Assembly: GCF_905220705.1 (NCBI RefSeq)
Contig: NZ_CAJNAT010000007.1
Location: forward strand, 124,001-188,000
Length of the DNA: 64,000 nucleotides
Origin: Paraburkholderia domus
GTDB taxonomy: Bacteria > Pseudomonadota > Gammaproteobacteria > Burkholderiales > Burkholderiaceae
Direction: 5' to 3'
Both the position numbers and the translations under genes were made by a program. The notes below the pieces were generated by a model, which saw nothing but the letters and a program-made list of their open reading frames with translations, had not been told where the DNA came from and did no database searches. Every line of letters starts with the position of its first letter. The stretch's first letter is position 1. Below are positions 8,836 through 17,653 of this stretch, piece after piece.

Positions 8836-8885
8836 CAATTTGATAATTGGCGTAGCATTTGAAGCATTTTCAAATTATTTTGAAA
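8836..8885. promoter_or_regulatory. Cluster of AT-rich dyads in the LysR/VOC divergent promoter
   Basis: Three perfect inverted repeats stack in 50 bases: CAATT-TGAT-AATTG at 8836-8849, ATTTGAA-GCATT-TTCAAAT at 8857-8875, and TTTCAAA-TTAT-TTTGAAA at 8868-8885. They contain T-N11-A arrangements typical of LysR operators and lie directly before the LysR start. The surrounding DNA is GC-rich, so the AT-rich dyads stand out. Confidence 0.6.
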
Positions 8886-8892
8886 GATCGCC

Positions 8893-9876
8893 ATGGATAA
8901 CCTCGGTGACATCCGCCTGTTCGTCGAAGCCGCGCAGCAAGGCAGCCTCTCGGCGGCGGGCCGCAAGATGGGCCTGACGCCGGCCGCCGCCAGCGCGCGC
9001 CTAGCCAAACTCGAAGCCGGCCTGAAAGCGCGATTGTTCGAGCGCACCACCCGTCAGTTGAGACTCACGGACGAAGGCCGCCTTTATCTGAACTGTTGCC
9101 GCCAGGCGCTGCAATCGCTCGACGACGCCGAAGCCGCGCTGCAGGCCGGCCAGGGCGTCGTGCGCGGCAAGGTGCGCATCTCGGCAACCTCCGACTTTGG
9201 CCGCAATCTGCTGATGCACTGGCTCGACGAATTCAACGCGCTCTACCCGGAAGTCACGTTCGCGCTGACGCTATCGGACTCGCTGTCGAATCTGGTGCAG
9301 GAGGACATCGATCTGGCGATTCGCTTCGGCGTGCCGCAAGACAGCTCGCTTGTCGCCCGCAAGCTGGCGCAGAACCGGCGGGTGCTGTGCGCGTCGCCGG
9401 AGTACATCGCACGCAAGGGTGAGCCAAAGGACCCGCACGATCTGGCGAATTTCGACTGCATCGTGCTCGGCACCGCATCCGGCCCGGTCAATGAATGGCG
9501 CTTCACACGCGGCGACGAGGTACAGCACTACACCGTGCCATGCGAAACCTCCCGTGAAACCAACGATGGCGCCGTGGCCCGCGAATGGGCGCGGCGCGGC
9601 TATGGGATCGTCATCAAGTCGATGTGGGACGTGGAAGCGGACTTGCGGGGCGACTGCCTGAAAATCCTGCTGCCCGAATGGCGCTATCCGGACGCGCCCT
9701 TGCACGCGCTCTACCACCGCAACCGTTTCATGGCGCCGCGCGTGCGCGTGCTGCTGGATTTCCTGAGCGAACGCTTCGCGCAGGTGTCGGACGAACTGGA
9801 AGGCCTGCTGGGCTTGCCGCCGGAGCGCTCACGTGCAATGGCCGCGGCAGAAGCCGCACCCGAGGAAGGGCTATAA
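8893..9876 (+). CDS. LysR-family transcriptional regulator
   Basis: Predicted 327-residue regulator. The winged HTH spans residues 1-60 (DIRLFVEAAQQGSLSAAGRKMGLTPAAASARLAKLEAGLKARLFERTTRQLRLTDEG in outline), and a two-lobed periplasmic-binding-like effector domain runs from about 90 to 300. It is divergent from the VOC-MFS operon, which it most likely controls together with itself. The C-terminal 25 residues are an Ala/Glu-rich tail. The effector is unknown. Confidence 0.92.
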   Translation: MDNLGDIRLFVEAAQQGSLSAAGRKMGLTPAAASARLAKLEAGLKARLFERTTRQLRLTDEGRLYLNCCRQALQSLDDAEAALQAGQGVVRGKVRISATSDFGRNLLMHWLDEFNALYPEVTFALTLSDSLSNLVQEDIDLAIRFGVPQDSSLVARKLAQNRRVLCASPEYIARKGEPKDPHDLANFDCIVLGTASGPVNEWRFTRGDEVQHYTVPCETSRETNDGAVAREWARRGYGIVIKSMWDVEADLRGDCLKILLPEWRYPDAPLHALYHRNRFMAPRVRVLLDFLSERFAQVSDELEGLLGLPPERSRAMAAAEAAPEEGL

Positions 9877-10038
9877 TATTGAGCTACGCTGCAAACGTGC
9901 ATTGAAATGCGGACCGAAATCGGTCCAAGCGGGTTCAAGCAGGCCCAAGCGCCGCCCCGTGGCCCGTCCGCACGTTTTCACCCCTCTTCACCTTTTAAAT
10001 GACGCCCCCAGGTTAACCACTGCGACCGGCGAAAATCG

Positions 10039-11412
10039 ATGACCAAGAAAGTTTATGTAAAGACCTACGGCTGCCAGATGAACGAGTACGACTCCGACAA
10101 GATGGTCGACGTACTCGGTGCGGCTGAAGGCCTCGTCAAGACCGACACCCCAGAAGACGCGGACGTCATTCTCTTCAATACCTGCTCGGTGCGCGAAAAA
10201 GCGCAGGAGAAAGTCTTCTCCGAACTCGGCCGTGTGCGCGAACTGAAAGAAGCGAATCCGAATCTGATCATCGGCGTGGGCGGTTGCGTGGCGAGCCAGG
10301 AAGGCGCGTCGATCGTAGCGCGAGCACCGTATGTCGATCTGGTGTTCGGCCCGCAAACGCTGCACCGTCTGCCGCAAATGATCGACAAGCGCCGCGAAAG
10401 CGGCCGCGCTCAGGTCGACATCTCGTTCCCGGAAATCGAAAAGTTCGATCACCTGCCGCCGGCGCGCGTCGATGGCGCAAGCGCGTTCGTCTCGATCATG
10501 GAAGGCTGCAGCAAGTACTGCAGCTACTGCGTCGTGCCGTACACGCGCGGTGAAGAAGTGTCGCGTCCGCTGGACGACGTGCTGACCGAAATCGCCGGTC
10601 TCGCCGACCAGGGCGTGCGTGAAGTGACCCTGCTCGGTCAGAACGTGAATGCTTATCGGGCCGGTATCACGCTCGGTTCGACCGAAATCGCCGACTTCGC
10701 TCAGCTGATCGAATACGTCGCGGATATACCGGGCATCGAACGGATTCGCTACACCACGTCGCATCCGAAGGAATTCACGCAGCGCCTGATCGACACCTAC
10801 GCCAAGGTGCCGAAGCTCGTCAGCCACCTGCATCTGCCGGTGCAGCACGGCTCCGACCGCATCCTGATGGCGATGAAGCGCGGCTACACCGTGCTCGAAT
10901 ACAAGTCCGTGATCCGCAAGCTGCGCGCGATCCGCCCTGACCTGTCATTGTCGACCGATATGATCGTCGGCTTCCCTGGTGAGACGGAAGAAGACTTCGA
11001 CAAGATGATGGCGTTGATCCACGAGATGAAGTACGACACCAGCTTCTCGTTCATCTATAGCCCGCGTCCCGGCACGCCCGCCGCAAATCTGCACGACGAC
11101 ACGCCGCACGAAGTGAAGCTCAAGCGTCTGTACCATCTGCAGGCTACGATCGAGGAAAACGTGCAGCGCATCAGCGATTCGATGGTAGGCAAGGTCGAAC
11201 GGATTCTGGTCGAACGTCCCGCGCGCAAGGACCCGAACGAACTCGCTGGCCGCACCGAAAACAACCGTGTGGTGAATTTCCCGGCGCCGATCGCGTCGCA
11301 CGCGCGGCTGATCGGCCAGATGGTGGACGTGAAAATCGTCCATGCGTACCCACATTCGTTGCGTGGCGAACTCGTGCTGGTGCACGACGACGCGCCCGCA
11401 ACCACCCACTGA
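10039..11412 (+). CDS. miaB: tRNA-2-methylthio-N6-dimethylallyladenosine synthase
   Basis: Radical-SAM methylthiotransferase that converts i6A37 to ms2i6A37 in tRNAs reading UNN codons. It has 457 residues. The N-terminal UPF0004 domain carries auxiliary-cluster cysteines Cys12, Cys49 and Cys83. The radical-SAM motif is Cys157-x3-Cys161-x2-Cys164 (CSKYCSYC), and a TRAM domain occupies the last 65 residues. The start follows a short GGCGAAAA tract. It heads the conserved miaB-ybeZ-ybeY-(chaC-like)-corC-lnt gene order. Confidence 0.97.
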   Translation: MTKKVYVKTYGCQMNEYDSDKMVDVLGAAEGLVKTDTPEDADVILFNTCSVREKAQEKVFSELGRVRELKEANPNLIIGVGGCVASQEGASIVARAPYVDLVFGPQTLHRLPQMIDKRRESGRAQVDISFPEIEKFDHLPPARVDGASAFVSIMEGCSKYCSYCVVPYTRGEEVSRPLDDVLTEIAGLADQGVREVTLLGQNVNAYRAGITLGSTEIADFAQLIEYVADIPGIERIRYTTSHPKEFTQRLIDTYAKVPKLVSHLHLPVQHGSDRILMAMKRGYTVLEYKSVIRKLRAIRPDLSLSTDMIVGFPGETEEDFDKMMALIHEMKYDTSFSFIYSPRPGTPAANLHDDTPHEVKLKRLYHLQATIEENVQRISDSMVGKVERILVERPARKDPNELAGRTENNRVVNFPAPIASHARLIGQMVDVKIVHAYPHSLRGELVLVHDDAPATTH

Positions 11413-11459
11413 GCGACGCCCGCCCGGCGTCACGAACCCGACAGGATCGATCCTCCGCC

Positions 11460-12533
11460 TTGAAGACCACTCAGCAGCATCTGGAATTCACCGCACCGCG
11501 CGACGACAACGCGCGGCTCGCCAACCTCTGCGGACCGCTCGACGAGAATCTGCGGCAGATCGAGCAGGCGCTCGACGTGACGCTGCAACGCCGTGGCCAC
11601 CGCATCACGATTCGCGGGCGCGGCGCGAAACTCGCGCTCACCGCGCTCGAAAGGTTCTACGACAATTCGCAGAAGCCACTGTCGGTCGACGACATTCAGC
11701 TCGCGCTGGTTGAAGTGCGTCAGCCGACACGCCATCGCGCGAACGGCAACGGCCATGGCGCGGAAGCGGCAGACCCGCGCTTTCCGGGCAATCCGGATCA
11801 CCCGTTCGACCAGCCCGCCGACAGCGGCGACGACGACCTCGAAGAACTCGGCCCGAAGCTGTACACACGACGCGCCGATCTGCGCGGCCGTACACCGATG
11901 CAACGCGAGTATCTGAAGCAGATCATTTCGCACGACGTGACGTTCGGCATCGGTCCGGCGGGGACAGGCAAGACGTATCTCGCGGTAGCTTGCGCGGTGG
12001 ACGCGCTGGAGCGTGATCAGGTCAAACGCATCGTGCTGACGCGCCCGGCCGTCGAAGCGGGCGAACGCCTCGGCTTTCTGCCGGGCGATCTGGCGCAGAA
12101 GGTCGATCCGTATCTGCGTCCTTTGTATGACGCGCTGTACGACCTGCTCGGCTTCGACAAGACCGCCAAGATGTTCGAGCGGCAGATGATCGAAATCGCG
12201 CCGCTCGCGTACATGCGCGGCCGCACGCTGAATCACGCGTTCATCATCCTCGACGAGGCGCAGAACACCACGCCCGAACAGATGAAAATGTTCCTCACGC
12301 GGATCGGCTTCGGCTCGAAGGCCGTGGTCACCGGCGACACGACCCAGGTCGACTTGCCGCGCGGTCACAAGAGCGGGCTGATCGAAGCGCAGCAGGTGCT
12401 GGCGGACGTGCGCGGCATTGCGCTCACGCGCTTCACGAGCGCCGACGTGGTGCGGCATCCGCTGGTCGCGCGAATTGTGGAGGCGTACGATGCGCATTCG
12501 CAGAAAACCGCCAATCCGGCGGATTCTCGTTAA
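11460..12533 (+). CDS. ybeZ: PhoH-like NTPase (YbeZ)
   Basis: Cytoplasmic P-loop NTPase of 357 residues that in other bacteria is a partner of YbeY. The N-terminal 90 residues form a KH-like segment. A charged linker of about 50 residues (RANGNGHGAEAAD and neighbours) precedes the PhoH domain, with Walker A GPAGTGKT at 165-172 and Walker B FIILDEAQNT near 260. The start is TTG, 47 bases after miaB. Family members in this group begin with the same KTTQQHLEF block, which supports the unusual start. It is cotranscribed with ybeY. Confidence 0.93.
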   Translation: MKTTQQHLEFTAPRDDNARLANLCGPLDENLRQIEQALDVTLQRRGHRITIRGRGAKLALTALERFYDNSQKPLSVDDIQLALVEVRQPTRHRANGNGHGAEAADPRFPGNPDHPFDQPADSGDDDLEELGPKLYTRRADLRGRTPMQREYLKQIISHDVTFGIGPAGTGKTYLAVACAVDALERDQVKRIVLTRPAVEAGERLGFLPGDLAQKVDPYLRPLYDALYDLLGFDKTAKMFERQMIEIAPLAYMRGRTLNHAFIILDEAQNTTPEQMKMFLTRIGFGSKAVVTGDTTQVDLPRGHKSGLIEAQQVLADVRGIALTRFTSADVVRHPLVARIVEAYDAHSQKTANPADSR

Positions 12534-12616
12534 TCAGCGACGTTAAATTGCGTCGCTTATTTGCCTTAATTCCCACTGGATATGCCGCAGCAAACCAGGC
12601 AACAAGTCGACACCGC

Positions 12617-13078
12617 ATGAGCCGCGCACCGAAACTAACGTTGAATCTGCAATTCCCCGCCGCCAAGACCTGGCCGGAACACAAGGCGCTGCTGCCGCGC
12701 GCCACCGTGGCCGGCTGGATCAAGGCGGCCCTCTTCGCAGACGGCGAATTGACCGTGCGTTTCGTCGACGCCGACGAAGGCCGCACACTGAACCGCACGT
12801 ATCGCGGCAAAGATTATTCGACCAACGTGCTGACTTTCGCGTACGCCGAATCGGAAGACGATCCGGTAACCGGCGACCTGATCCTGTGCTGTCCGGTGGT
12901 GGAAAAGGAAGCCGCTGAACAGGGCAAGCCGCTGATCGCGCACTACGCGCATCTGCTGGTGCACGGCACCCTCCATGCGCAAGGCTACGACCACGAGGTC
13001 GAGGAAGAAGCCGAGGAAATGGAAGCCATCGAAACGGAAATCCTCGGCAAGCTCGGCTTCCCGGATCCTTACCAATAG
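12617..13078 (+). CDS. ybeY: Endoribonuclease YbeY
   Basis: Single-strand-specific metalloRNase for 16S rRNA 3'-end maturation and 70S ribosome quality control. It has 153 residues from the ATG at 12617, where the family N-terminus begins; an upstream in-frame ATG at 12548 adds 23 unrelated residues. The zinc motif HGTLHAQGYDH places His116, His120 and His126. It lies 83 bases after ybeZ, and that gap contains a weak hairpin (arms 12536-12542 and 12551-12557) followed by TATTTG. The ybeZ-ybeY pairing agrees with a joint role in RNA processing. Confidence 0.95.
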   Translation: MSRAPKLTLNLQFPAAKTWPEHKALLPRATVAGWIKAALFADGELTVRFVDADEGRTLNRTYRGKDYSTNVLTFAYAESEDDPVTGDLILCCPVVEKEAAEQGKPLIAHYAHLLVHGTLHAQGYDHEVEEEAEEMEAIETEILGKLGFPDPYQ

Positions 13079-13105
13079 CCCTTGCCATCACTGTTTAAAG
13101 CCACC

Positions 13106-13786
13106 GTGAGCACGTCCTCCCCTGAAGCCGATACTCGAAGCACGCCCTGCCCGGACTATCCGCCCGCGCTCGGCGAATCGCGGCTGCTGACGGACGAGGA
13201 GTTGCGCGCATCGCTTGAATGCACGTTGCGCGACTGGGATCGTCAAAGCGATCTATGGCTGTTCGGCTATGGTTCGCTAATCTGGAATCCCGGTCTGCCC
13301 ACCGTCGAAGCGACCCGTTCGAAAGTGCACGGCTATCATCGCGGTCTGTATCTGTGGTCGCGCGTCAATCGCGGCACGCCCGAACAGCCGGGCCTCGTGC
13401 TCGCGCTTGATCGCGGCGGTTCGTGCTCCGGCATCGCGTTCCGCCTCGCCGCCGAGGGTGCGATGCCGCATCTGGAAGCGCTGTGGCGCCGTGAAATGGC
13501 GATGGGTTCGTACCGCCCGGCGTGGCTGCCCTGCGTGCTCGCCGACGGCCGCCGCGTCGACGCGCTCGCATTCGTGATGCGCCGCGACGTGCCGAGCTAC
13601 ACCGGCAAGCTGCGCGACGAGGTTGTCAAAACCGTGTTCGGCTGCGCGTGCGGCCGCTATGGCACCACGCTCGAATACGTCAGCCGCACCGTCCATGCGC
13701 TGCGCGAAAGCGGCATGCCCGACCGCGCGCTCGAAGCGCTGCTCGAGCGTTGCCGCGAAGAAAGCCGCGAGGCCGGGCAGGAATAG
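13106..13786 (+). CDS. chaC: ChaC-like gamma-glutamylcyclotransferase
   Basis: Predicted to cleave glutathione or another gamma-glutamyl compound to 5-oxoproline. It has 226 residues from the GTG at 13106; a TTG at 13082 would add eight. The nucleotide-like glycine loop FGYGSLIWNP marks the GGCT fold, and LWRREM in the middle supplies the acidic residue expected for catalysis in the ChaC family. C-terminal residues are charged. It is inserted between ybeY and corC in an otherwise classic envelope/RNA operon, only 27 bases or fewer after ybeY. The start codon is uncertain and no strong Shine-Dalgarno is visible. Confidence 0.83.
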   Translation: MSTSSPEADTRSTPCPDYPPALGESRLLTDEELRASLECTLRDWDRQSDLWLFGYGSLIWNPGLPTVEATRSKVHGYHRGLYLWSRVNRGTPEQPGLVLALDRGGSCSGIAFRLAAEGAMPHLEALWRREMAMGSYRPAWLPCVLADGRRVDALAFVMRRDVPSYTGKLRDEVVKTVFGCACGRYGTTLEYVSRTVHALRESGMPDRALEALLERCREESREAGQE

Positions 13787-14002
13787 GGCAACGGCAGGGC
13801 AACCACGAAGCAACCGCACTTTTTTGCTCGAAAACGCTTTTCCTCCCGTAATCAGTTAGGATTGACCTATGCCCACCGAACGCGGCCGGGTGGTTTCGTC
13901 ACATCACTCATCGCCCAGCCCGGCGGGACACGGTCCTGCCATGTGCCTGGTGTATCCTTAATGCTCTGCAACAGCGCGCCCAGTCTCGCCGGGCGCACTA
14001 CC

Positions 14003-14896
14003 ATGAACGACACGTATCCCAGTCGACGCCAAATCGACAAACCGCAAGAAAAACGCTCACTCCTCGAGCGTTTGACCGACTTCATCTCGCCCGAGCCCGA
14101 CTCGCGCGCAGAACTCCTCGAAATCCTGCAGGACGCGCACGAACGCAACCTGATCGACGCCGACTCGCTGTCGATGATCGAGGGTGTATTCCAGGTGTCC
14201 GAACTCAGCGCCCGCGACATCATGGTGCCGCGCGCACAAATGGACGCGATCAACATCGCGGACAATCCCGCCGAATTTATCCCCTACGTGCTGGAAAAGG
14301 CGCACTCGCGCTATCCGGTCTACGAGGGCAATCGCGACAACATCATCGGCGTGCTGCTCGCGAAGGACCTGCTGCGCTACTACGCCGAAGACGAATTCGA
14401 CGTGCGCGGCATGCTGCGCCCCGCCGTCTTCATTCCGGAGTCGAAGCGTCTGAACGTGCTGCTGCACGACTTCCGCGTCAATCGCAATCACCTTGCGGTG
14501 GTGGTCGACGAATACGGCGGCGTGGCGGGCCTGATCACGATCGAGGACGTGCTGGAACAGATCGTCGGCGATATCGAAGACGAATACGATTTCGACGAAG
14601 AAAGCGGCAACATCATCGCCTCGCCGGACGGCCGCTTCCGCGTGCGTGCGCTCACCGAGATCGAGCAGTTCAACGAGGCCTTCGGCACGCATTACTCGGA
14701 CGACGAAGTCGATACGATTGGCGGCCTTGTCACGCATCACTTCGGACGGGTGCCGCATCGCGGCGAAAAAGTCCGCCTCGACGATCTGATCTTCGAGATT
14801 CTGCGCGGCGACGCCCGCCAGATTCACATGCTGCTGGTGCGCCGCGACCCGCTCGCCGGCCAGCGCGAGCGCGAAGCACAGCACGTGCAGACCTGA
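14003..14896 (+). CDS. corC: CBS-domain transporter-associated protein CorC
   Basis: Predicted 297-residue protein linked to magnesium/cobalt efflux. From about residue 65, ARDIMVPRAQMDAI opens a pair of CBS domains (second repeat near VVVDEYGGVAGLITIEDVLEQIVGDI), and a CorC_HlyC C-terminal domain starts near 200. It lacks the N-terminal DUF21 membrane domain, like E. coli CorC. The chosen ATG gives the MNDTYPSRR family start; the longer frame from 13862 is not conserved-looking. It precedes lnt by 49 bases, the usual corC-lnt pair. Confidence 0.93.
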   Translation: MNDTYPSRRQIDKPQEKRSLLERLTDFISPEPDSRAELLEILQDAHERNLIDADSLSMIEGVFQVSELSARDIMVPRAQMDAINIADNPAEFIPYVLEKAHSRYPVYEGNRDNIIGVLLAKDLLRYYAEDEFDVRGMLRPAVFIPESKRLNVLLHDFRVNRNHLAVVVDEYGGVAGLITIEDVLEQIVGDIEDEYDFDEESGNIIASPDGRFRVRALTEIEQFNEAFGTHYSDDEVDTIGGLVTHHFGRVPHRGEKVRLDDLIFEILRGDARQIHMLLVRRDPLAGQREREAQHVQT

Positions 14897-14945
14897 TCCG
14901 CTTCTTTTCTTCGCTTCTTCAACTCCTCACGCCGACCGCGCAACA

Positions 14946-16655
14946 ATGGCCGACCCGATTACTTCCCGTTCGCGCCGCGGCGTGAGTGCCCCTGCTGCCC
15001 GAGAGTCGCGCGGCCGTGCACTGCCTCGCTGGCATTACCTCGTCGCTTTGGCCGCCGGTGCGGCCAATACGCTCTCGTTCGCGCCGACGCCGCATGGCGG
15101 CTGGCTCGAACTCGTGATCTTCACCGTCTTCTTTGCATGGCTTACGCGTGCCACCGGCTGGAAAAGCGCAGCGCTGACGGGTGGCGCTTTCGGCTTCGGT
15201 AACTTCGTCACCGGCGTGTGGTGGCTGTACGTCAGCATGCACTTCTACGGCGGCATGGCTGCGCCGCTCGCAGGCGCAGCAGTCGTCCTGTTCTCGCTGT
15301 ACCTGGCGGTGTACCCAGCGCTGGCTGCGGGCATCTGGTCGTTCTGCGCAGGGCATGCACGCAACGGCGCGTCAGACACCGACAAACCGTTCTCGCCGAC
15401 CTGGCACGGCGCGCTGGCCTTTGCCAGCGCGTGGGCGATCGGCGAATGGTTGCGCGGCACCGTGTTCACCGGCTTTCCGTGGCTCGCGAGCGGTTATGCG
15501 CAGGTAGACGGCCCGTTCGCCGGGTTTGCACCGGTGGCGGGTGTGTACGGCGTCGGCTGGATGCTGGCGCTGGTCGCGGCGTTGATCGTGCAAGCGCTGG
15601 TGCCGGTGCTGCCTTCGCGCGGGCCATTCAATCTCGCCGACGGCGGTAATGCTGGCAATGAGCCCAAACGCAATATCGCGCGCATCGCCGTGCCGGGCGG
15701 AATCGCGGTTGCGCTGATCGCGGCTGGCCTGCTGCTGCCGCTCGCGCAATGGACCCTGCCGGCCAACGCGCCGCTGACGGTGCGCCTGCTGCAAGGCAAC
15801 GTCAAACAGGAAATGAAGTTTGAAGAAGCCGGTATGCGTGCCGCGATCGACCAGTATCAGCAGATGATTACGTCGAAGCCTGCCGATCTGATCGTCACGC
15901 CGGAAACCGCCATTCCGGTGCTCGCACAGCAATTGCCGCCGCAGTTCGCGTCGGCAGTGCGCAGCTTCTCAGATACGACCGGCACCGCGATCCTGTTCGG
16001 TGCGATCGGCGGCACCATCACGCCGGAAGGTCAGGTGGTTGACTACACGAACAGCCTGTTCGGCGTCACGCCGGGTACACGCGACGTGTATCGCTACGAT
16101 AAACATCATCTCGTGCCTTTCGGCGAATTCGTGCCTTGGGGTTTCCGCTGGTTCGTGAATCTGATGAGCATTCCGCTCGGCGATTTCGCGCGCGGCGCGC
16201 CCGTGCAAAAGCCGTTCATCGTGCATAACCAGCCGGTGTCCGTCGACATCTGTTACGAGGATATTTTCGGTGAAGAGATCGCGCGGAACATCCGCGAGAG
16301 CGATACGCCGGCGGGCGTGCTGGTCAACTCGACCAACCTTGCCTGGTTCGGCGACACCATCGCACTGGACCAGCACCTGCAGATCGCGCGCATGCGTTCA
16401 TTGGAAACCGGCCGGCCGATGCTGCGCGCCACCAACACCGGCATGACCGCCGCGATCGACGCCAACGGCAAGGTGATCGGACGCCTGACGCCGTACACGA
16501 TTGGCTCGCTCGATGTAACGGTGCAAGGCACCTCGGGCAGCACGCCTTATGTGACGAGCGGCAACAACACGGTTCTGGCGGTTTCGTTGCTGCTGCTGGC
16601 GTTCGGGTTTGCGTTCGGGCCGGGGATCACACGGCGGCAAAACGGCAAGAAGTAA
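14946..16655 (+). CDS. lnt: Apolipoprotein N-acyltransferase
   Basis: Inner-membrane enzyme that adds the third acyl chain to the N-terminal cysteine of lipoproteins. It has 569 residues: an N-terminal membrane domain with several helices to about residue 270, then a nitrilase-like periplasmic domain. The catalytic triad is visible as Glu320 (TPETAIP), Lys386 (YDKHHLVPFGEF) and Cys436 (VDICYEDIFGE). One helix closes the C-terminus. It is the last gene of the miaB-lnt run and ends at a shared terminator with the GST gene. Confidence 0.97.
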   Translation: MADPITSRSRRGVSAPAARESRGRALPRWHYLVALAAGAANTLSFAPTPHGGWLELVIFTVFFAWLTRATGWKSAALTGGAFGFGNFVTGVWWLYVSMHFYGGMAAPLAGAAVVLFSLYLAVYPALAAGIWSFCAGHARNGASDTDKPFSPTWHGALAFASAWAIGEWLRGTVFTGFPWLASGYAQVDGPFAGFAPVAGVYGVGWMLALVAALIVQALVPVLPSRGPFNLADGGNAGNEPKRNIARIAVPGGIAVALIAAGLLLPLAQWTLPANAPLTVRLLQGNVKQEMKFEEAGMRAAIDQYQQMITSKPADLIVTPETAIPVLAQQLPPQFASAVRSFSDTTGTAILFGAIGGTITPEGQVVDYTNSLFGVTPGTRDVYRYDKHHLVPFGEFVPWGFRWFVNLMSIPLGDFARGAPVQKPFIVHNQPVSVDICYEDIFGEEIARNIRESDTPAGVLVNSTNLAWFGDTIALDQHLQIARMRSLETGRPMLRATNTGMTAAIDANGKVIGRLTPYTIGSLDVTVQGTSGSTPYVTSGNNTVLAVSLLLLAFGFAFGPGITRRQNGKK

Positions 16656-16735
16656 GCCGCAGCCTGATTGCCGATGCAACCGTCAGGCCGGCTATCGCAC
16701 GCGCCGGTTGAATCGCAGCGGCAATACCGCCTCAT

Positions 16736-16778
16736 GTAAAAACGCGCGCTCCGGAATACCGCGAGCGCGCGTTTTGCA
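16736..16778. terminator. Bidirectional intrinsic terminator, lnt / GST
   Basis: AAAACGCGCGCTC (16739-16751) pairs with GAGCGCGCGTTTT (16763-16775) around an 11-base loop, giving T-runs on both strands. It lies between convergent lnt and the GST gene. Confidence 0.85.
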
Positions 16779-16804
16779 AAAAGTACCGCTTTACCGATCC
16801 GTGC

Positions 16805-17416
16805 TCAGTTCGCCGGCACCGTGTCAATAAACGACTGACGCAACGAAAGCTTCTGGAAATGCTTGTCCAGATTCGGATACCCTTCGCGCCAGTTCAACTC
16901 AGGCATGCGGAAATCGAGGTAGCCCAGCGCGCAACCCACGGCGATGTCCGCGAGCGTGTAGTGATTGCCCGTGCACCACGGCTTGCTGCCCAAGCCCTGC
17001 GACATCGCGATCAGGCCTTCGTCGATCTTGCGTTGCTGCCGTGCGACCCACGCTTCCACGCGCTGTTCGGGCGTGCGCTGGGTACCTTCGAGGCGAATCA
17101 GCACCGCGGCGTCAAGGATGCCGTCGGCGAGCGCCTCCCAGCAGCGCACTTCGACGCGCTCGCGCCCAGACGGCGGAATCAGCTTGCCGACTGGCGACAG
17201 CGTATCCACGTATTCGCAGATCACGCGCGAGTCGAACACTGCTTCGCCGTCTTCCATCACGAGGCACGGCACCTTGCCGATCGGATTGAAGGTGTGAATC
17301 GTGGTCTCCGGCGCCCAAACGTTCTCGAGGACGAGTTCGTAGTCAATCTTCTTGTCGGCCAGAACGATCCGTGCTTTGCGCACGAACGGGCTGCCGAGCG
17401 AACCGATGAGTTTCAT
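16805..17416 (-). CDS. Glutathione S-transferase family protein
   Basis: Cytosolic GST of 203 residues. The N-terminal thioredoxin fold starts with MKLIGSLGSPFVRKARIVL, where Ser9 is in the position of the catalytic hydroxyl. GKVPCLVMEDGEAVFDSRVICEYVD holds the cis-Pro and the glutathione gamma-Glu contact (DS pair). The all-helical C-domain contains ALADIAVGCALGYLDFRMPEL. Three close ATG codons occur at the start (17416, 17419 and 17425); AAGG lies best for the first two. It is divergent from pepP. The substrate is unknown. Confidence 0.9.
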   Translation of the reverse strand: MKLIGSLGSPFVRKARIVLADKKIDYELVLENVWAPETTIHTFNPIGKVPCLVMEDGEAVFDSRVICEYVDTLSPVGKLIPPSGRERVEVRCWEALADGILDAAVLIRLEGTQRTPEQRVEAWVARQQRKIDEGLIAMSQGLGSKPWCTGNHYTLADIAVGCALGYLDFRMPELNWREGYPNLDKHFQKLSLRQSFIDTVPAN

Positions 17417-17653
17417 CATTACCATCTGCCTTTTCTTGAATTCGGCGAAAGTATAAGTGGTCGGCGGCGTTCCCGAACACGGTGAAGCCGCTTCGCAAGC
17501 CGCATGGATGCTCGCTGTGGATGGATTGCAACATTGCCGCGATCCTCGCGCGCAGTCTACCCGGCCAAATGGCCAACGCGGCTGGCGCAACCACATTCTC
17601 CCCGCCAGTATCCCCGCAAAATAAGTCTCCGCATTGGGCGCTACAATCGCGAG

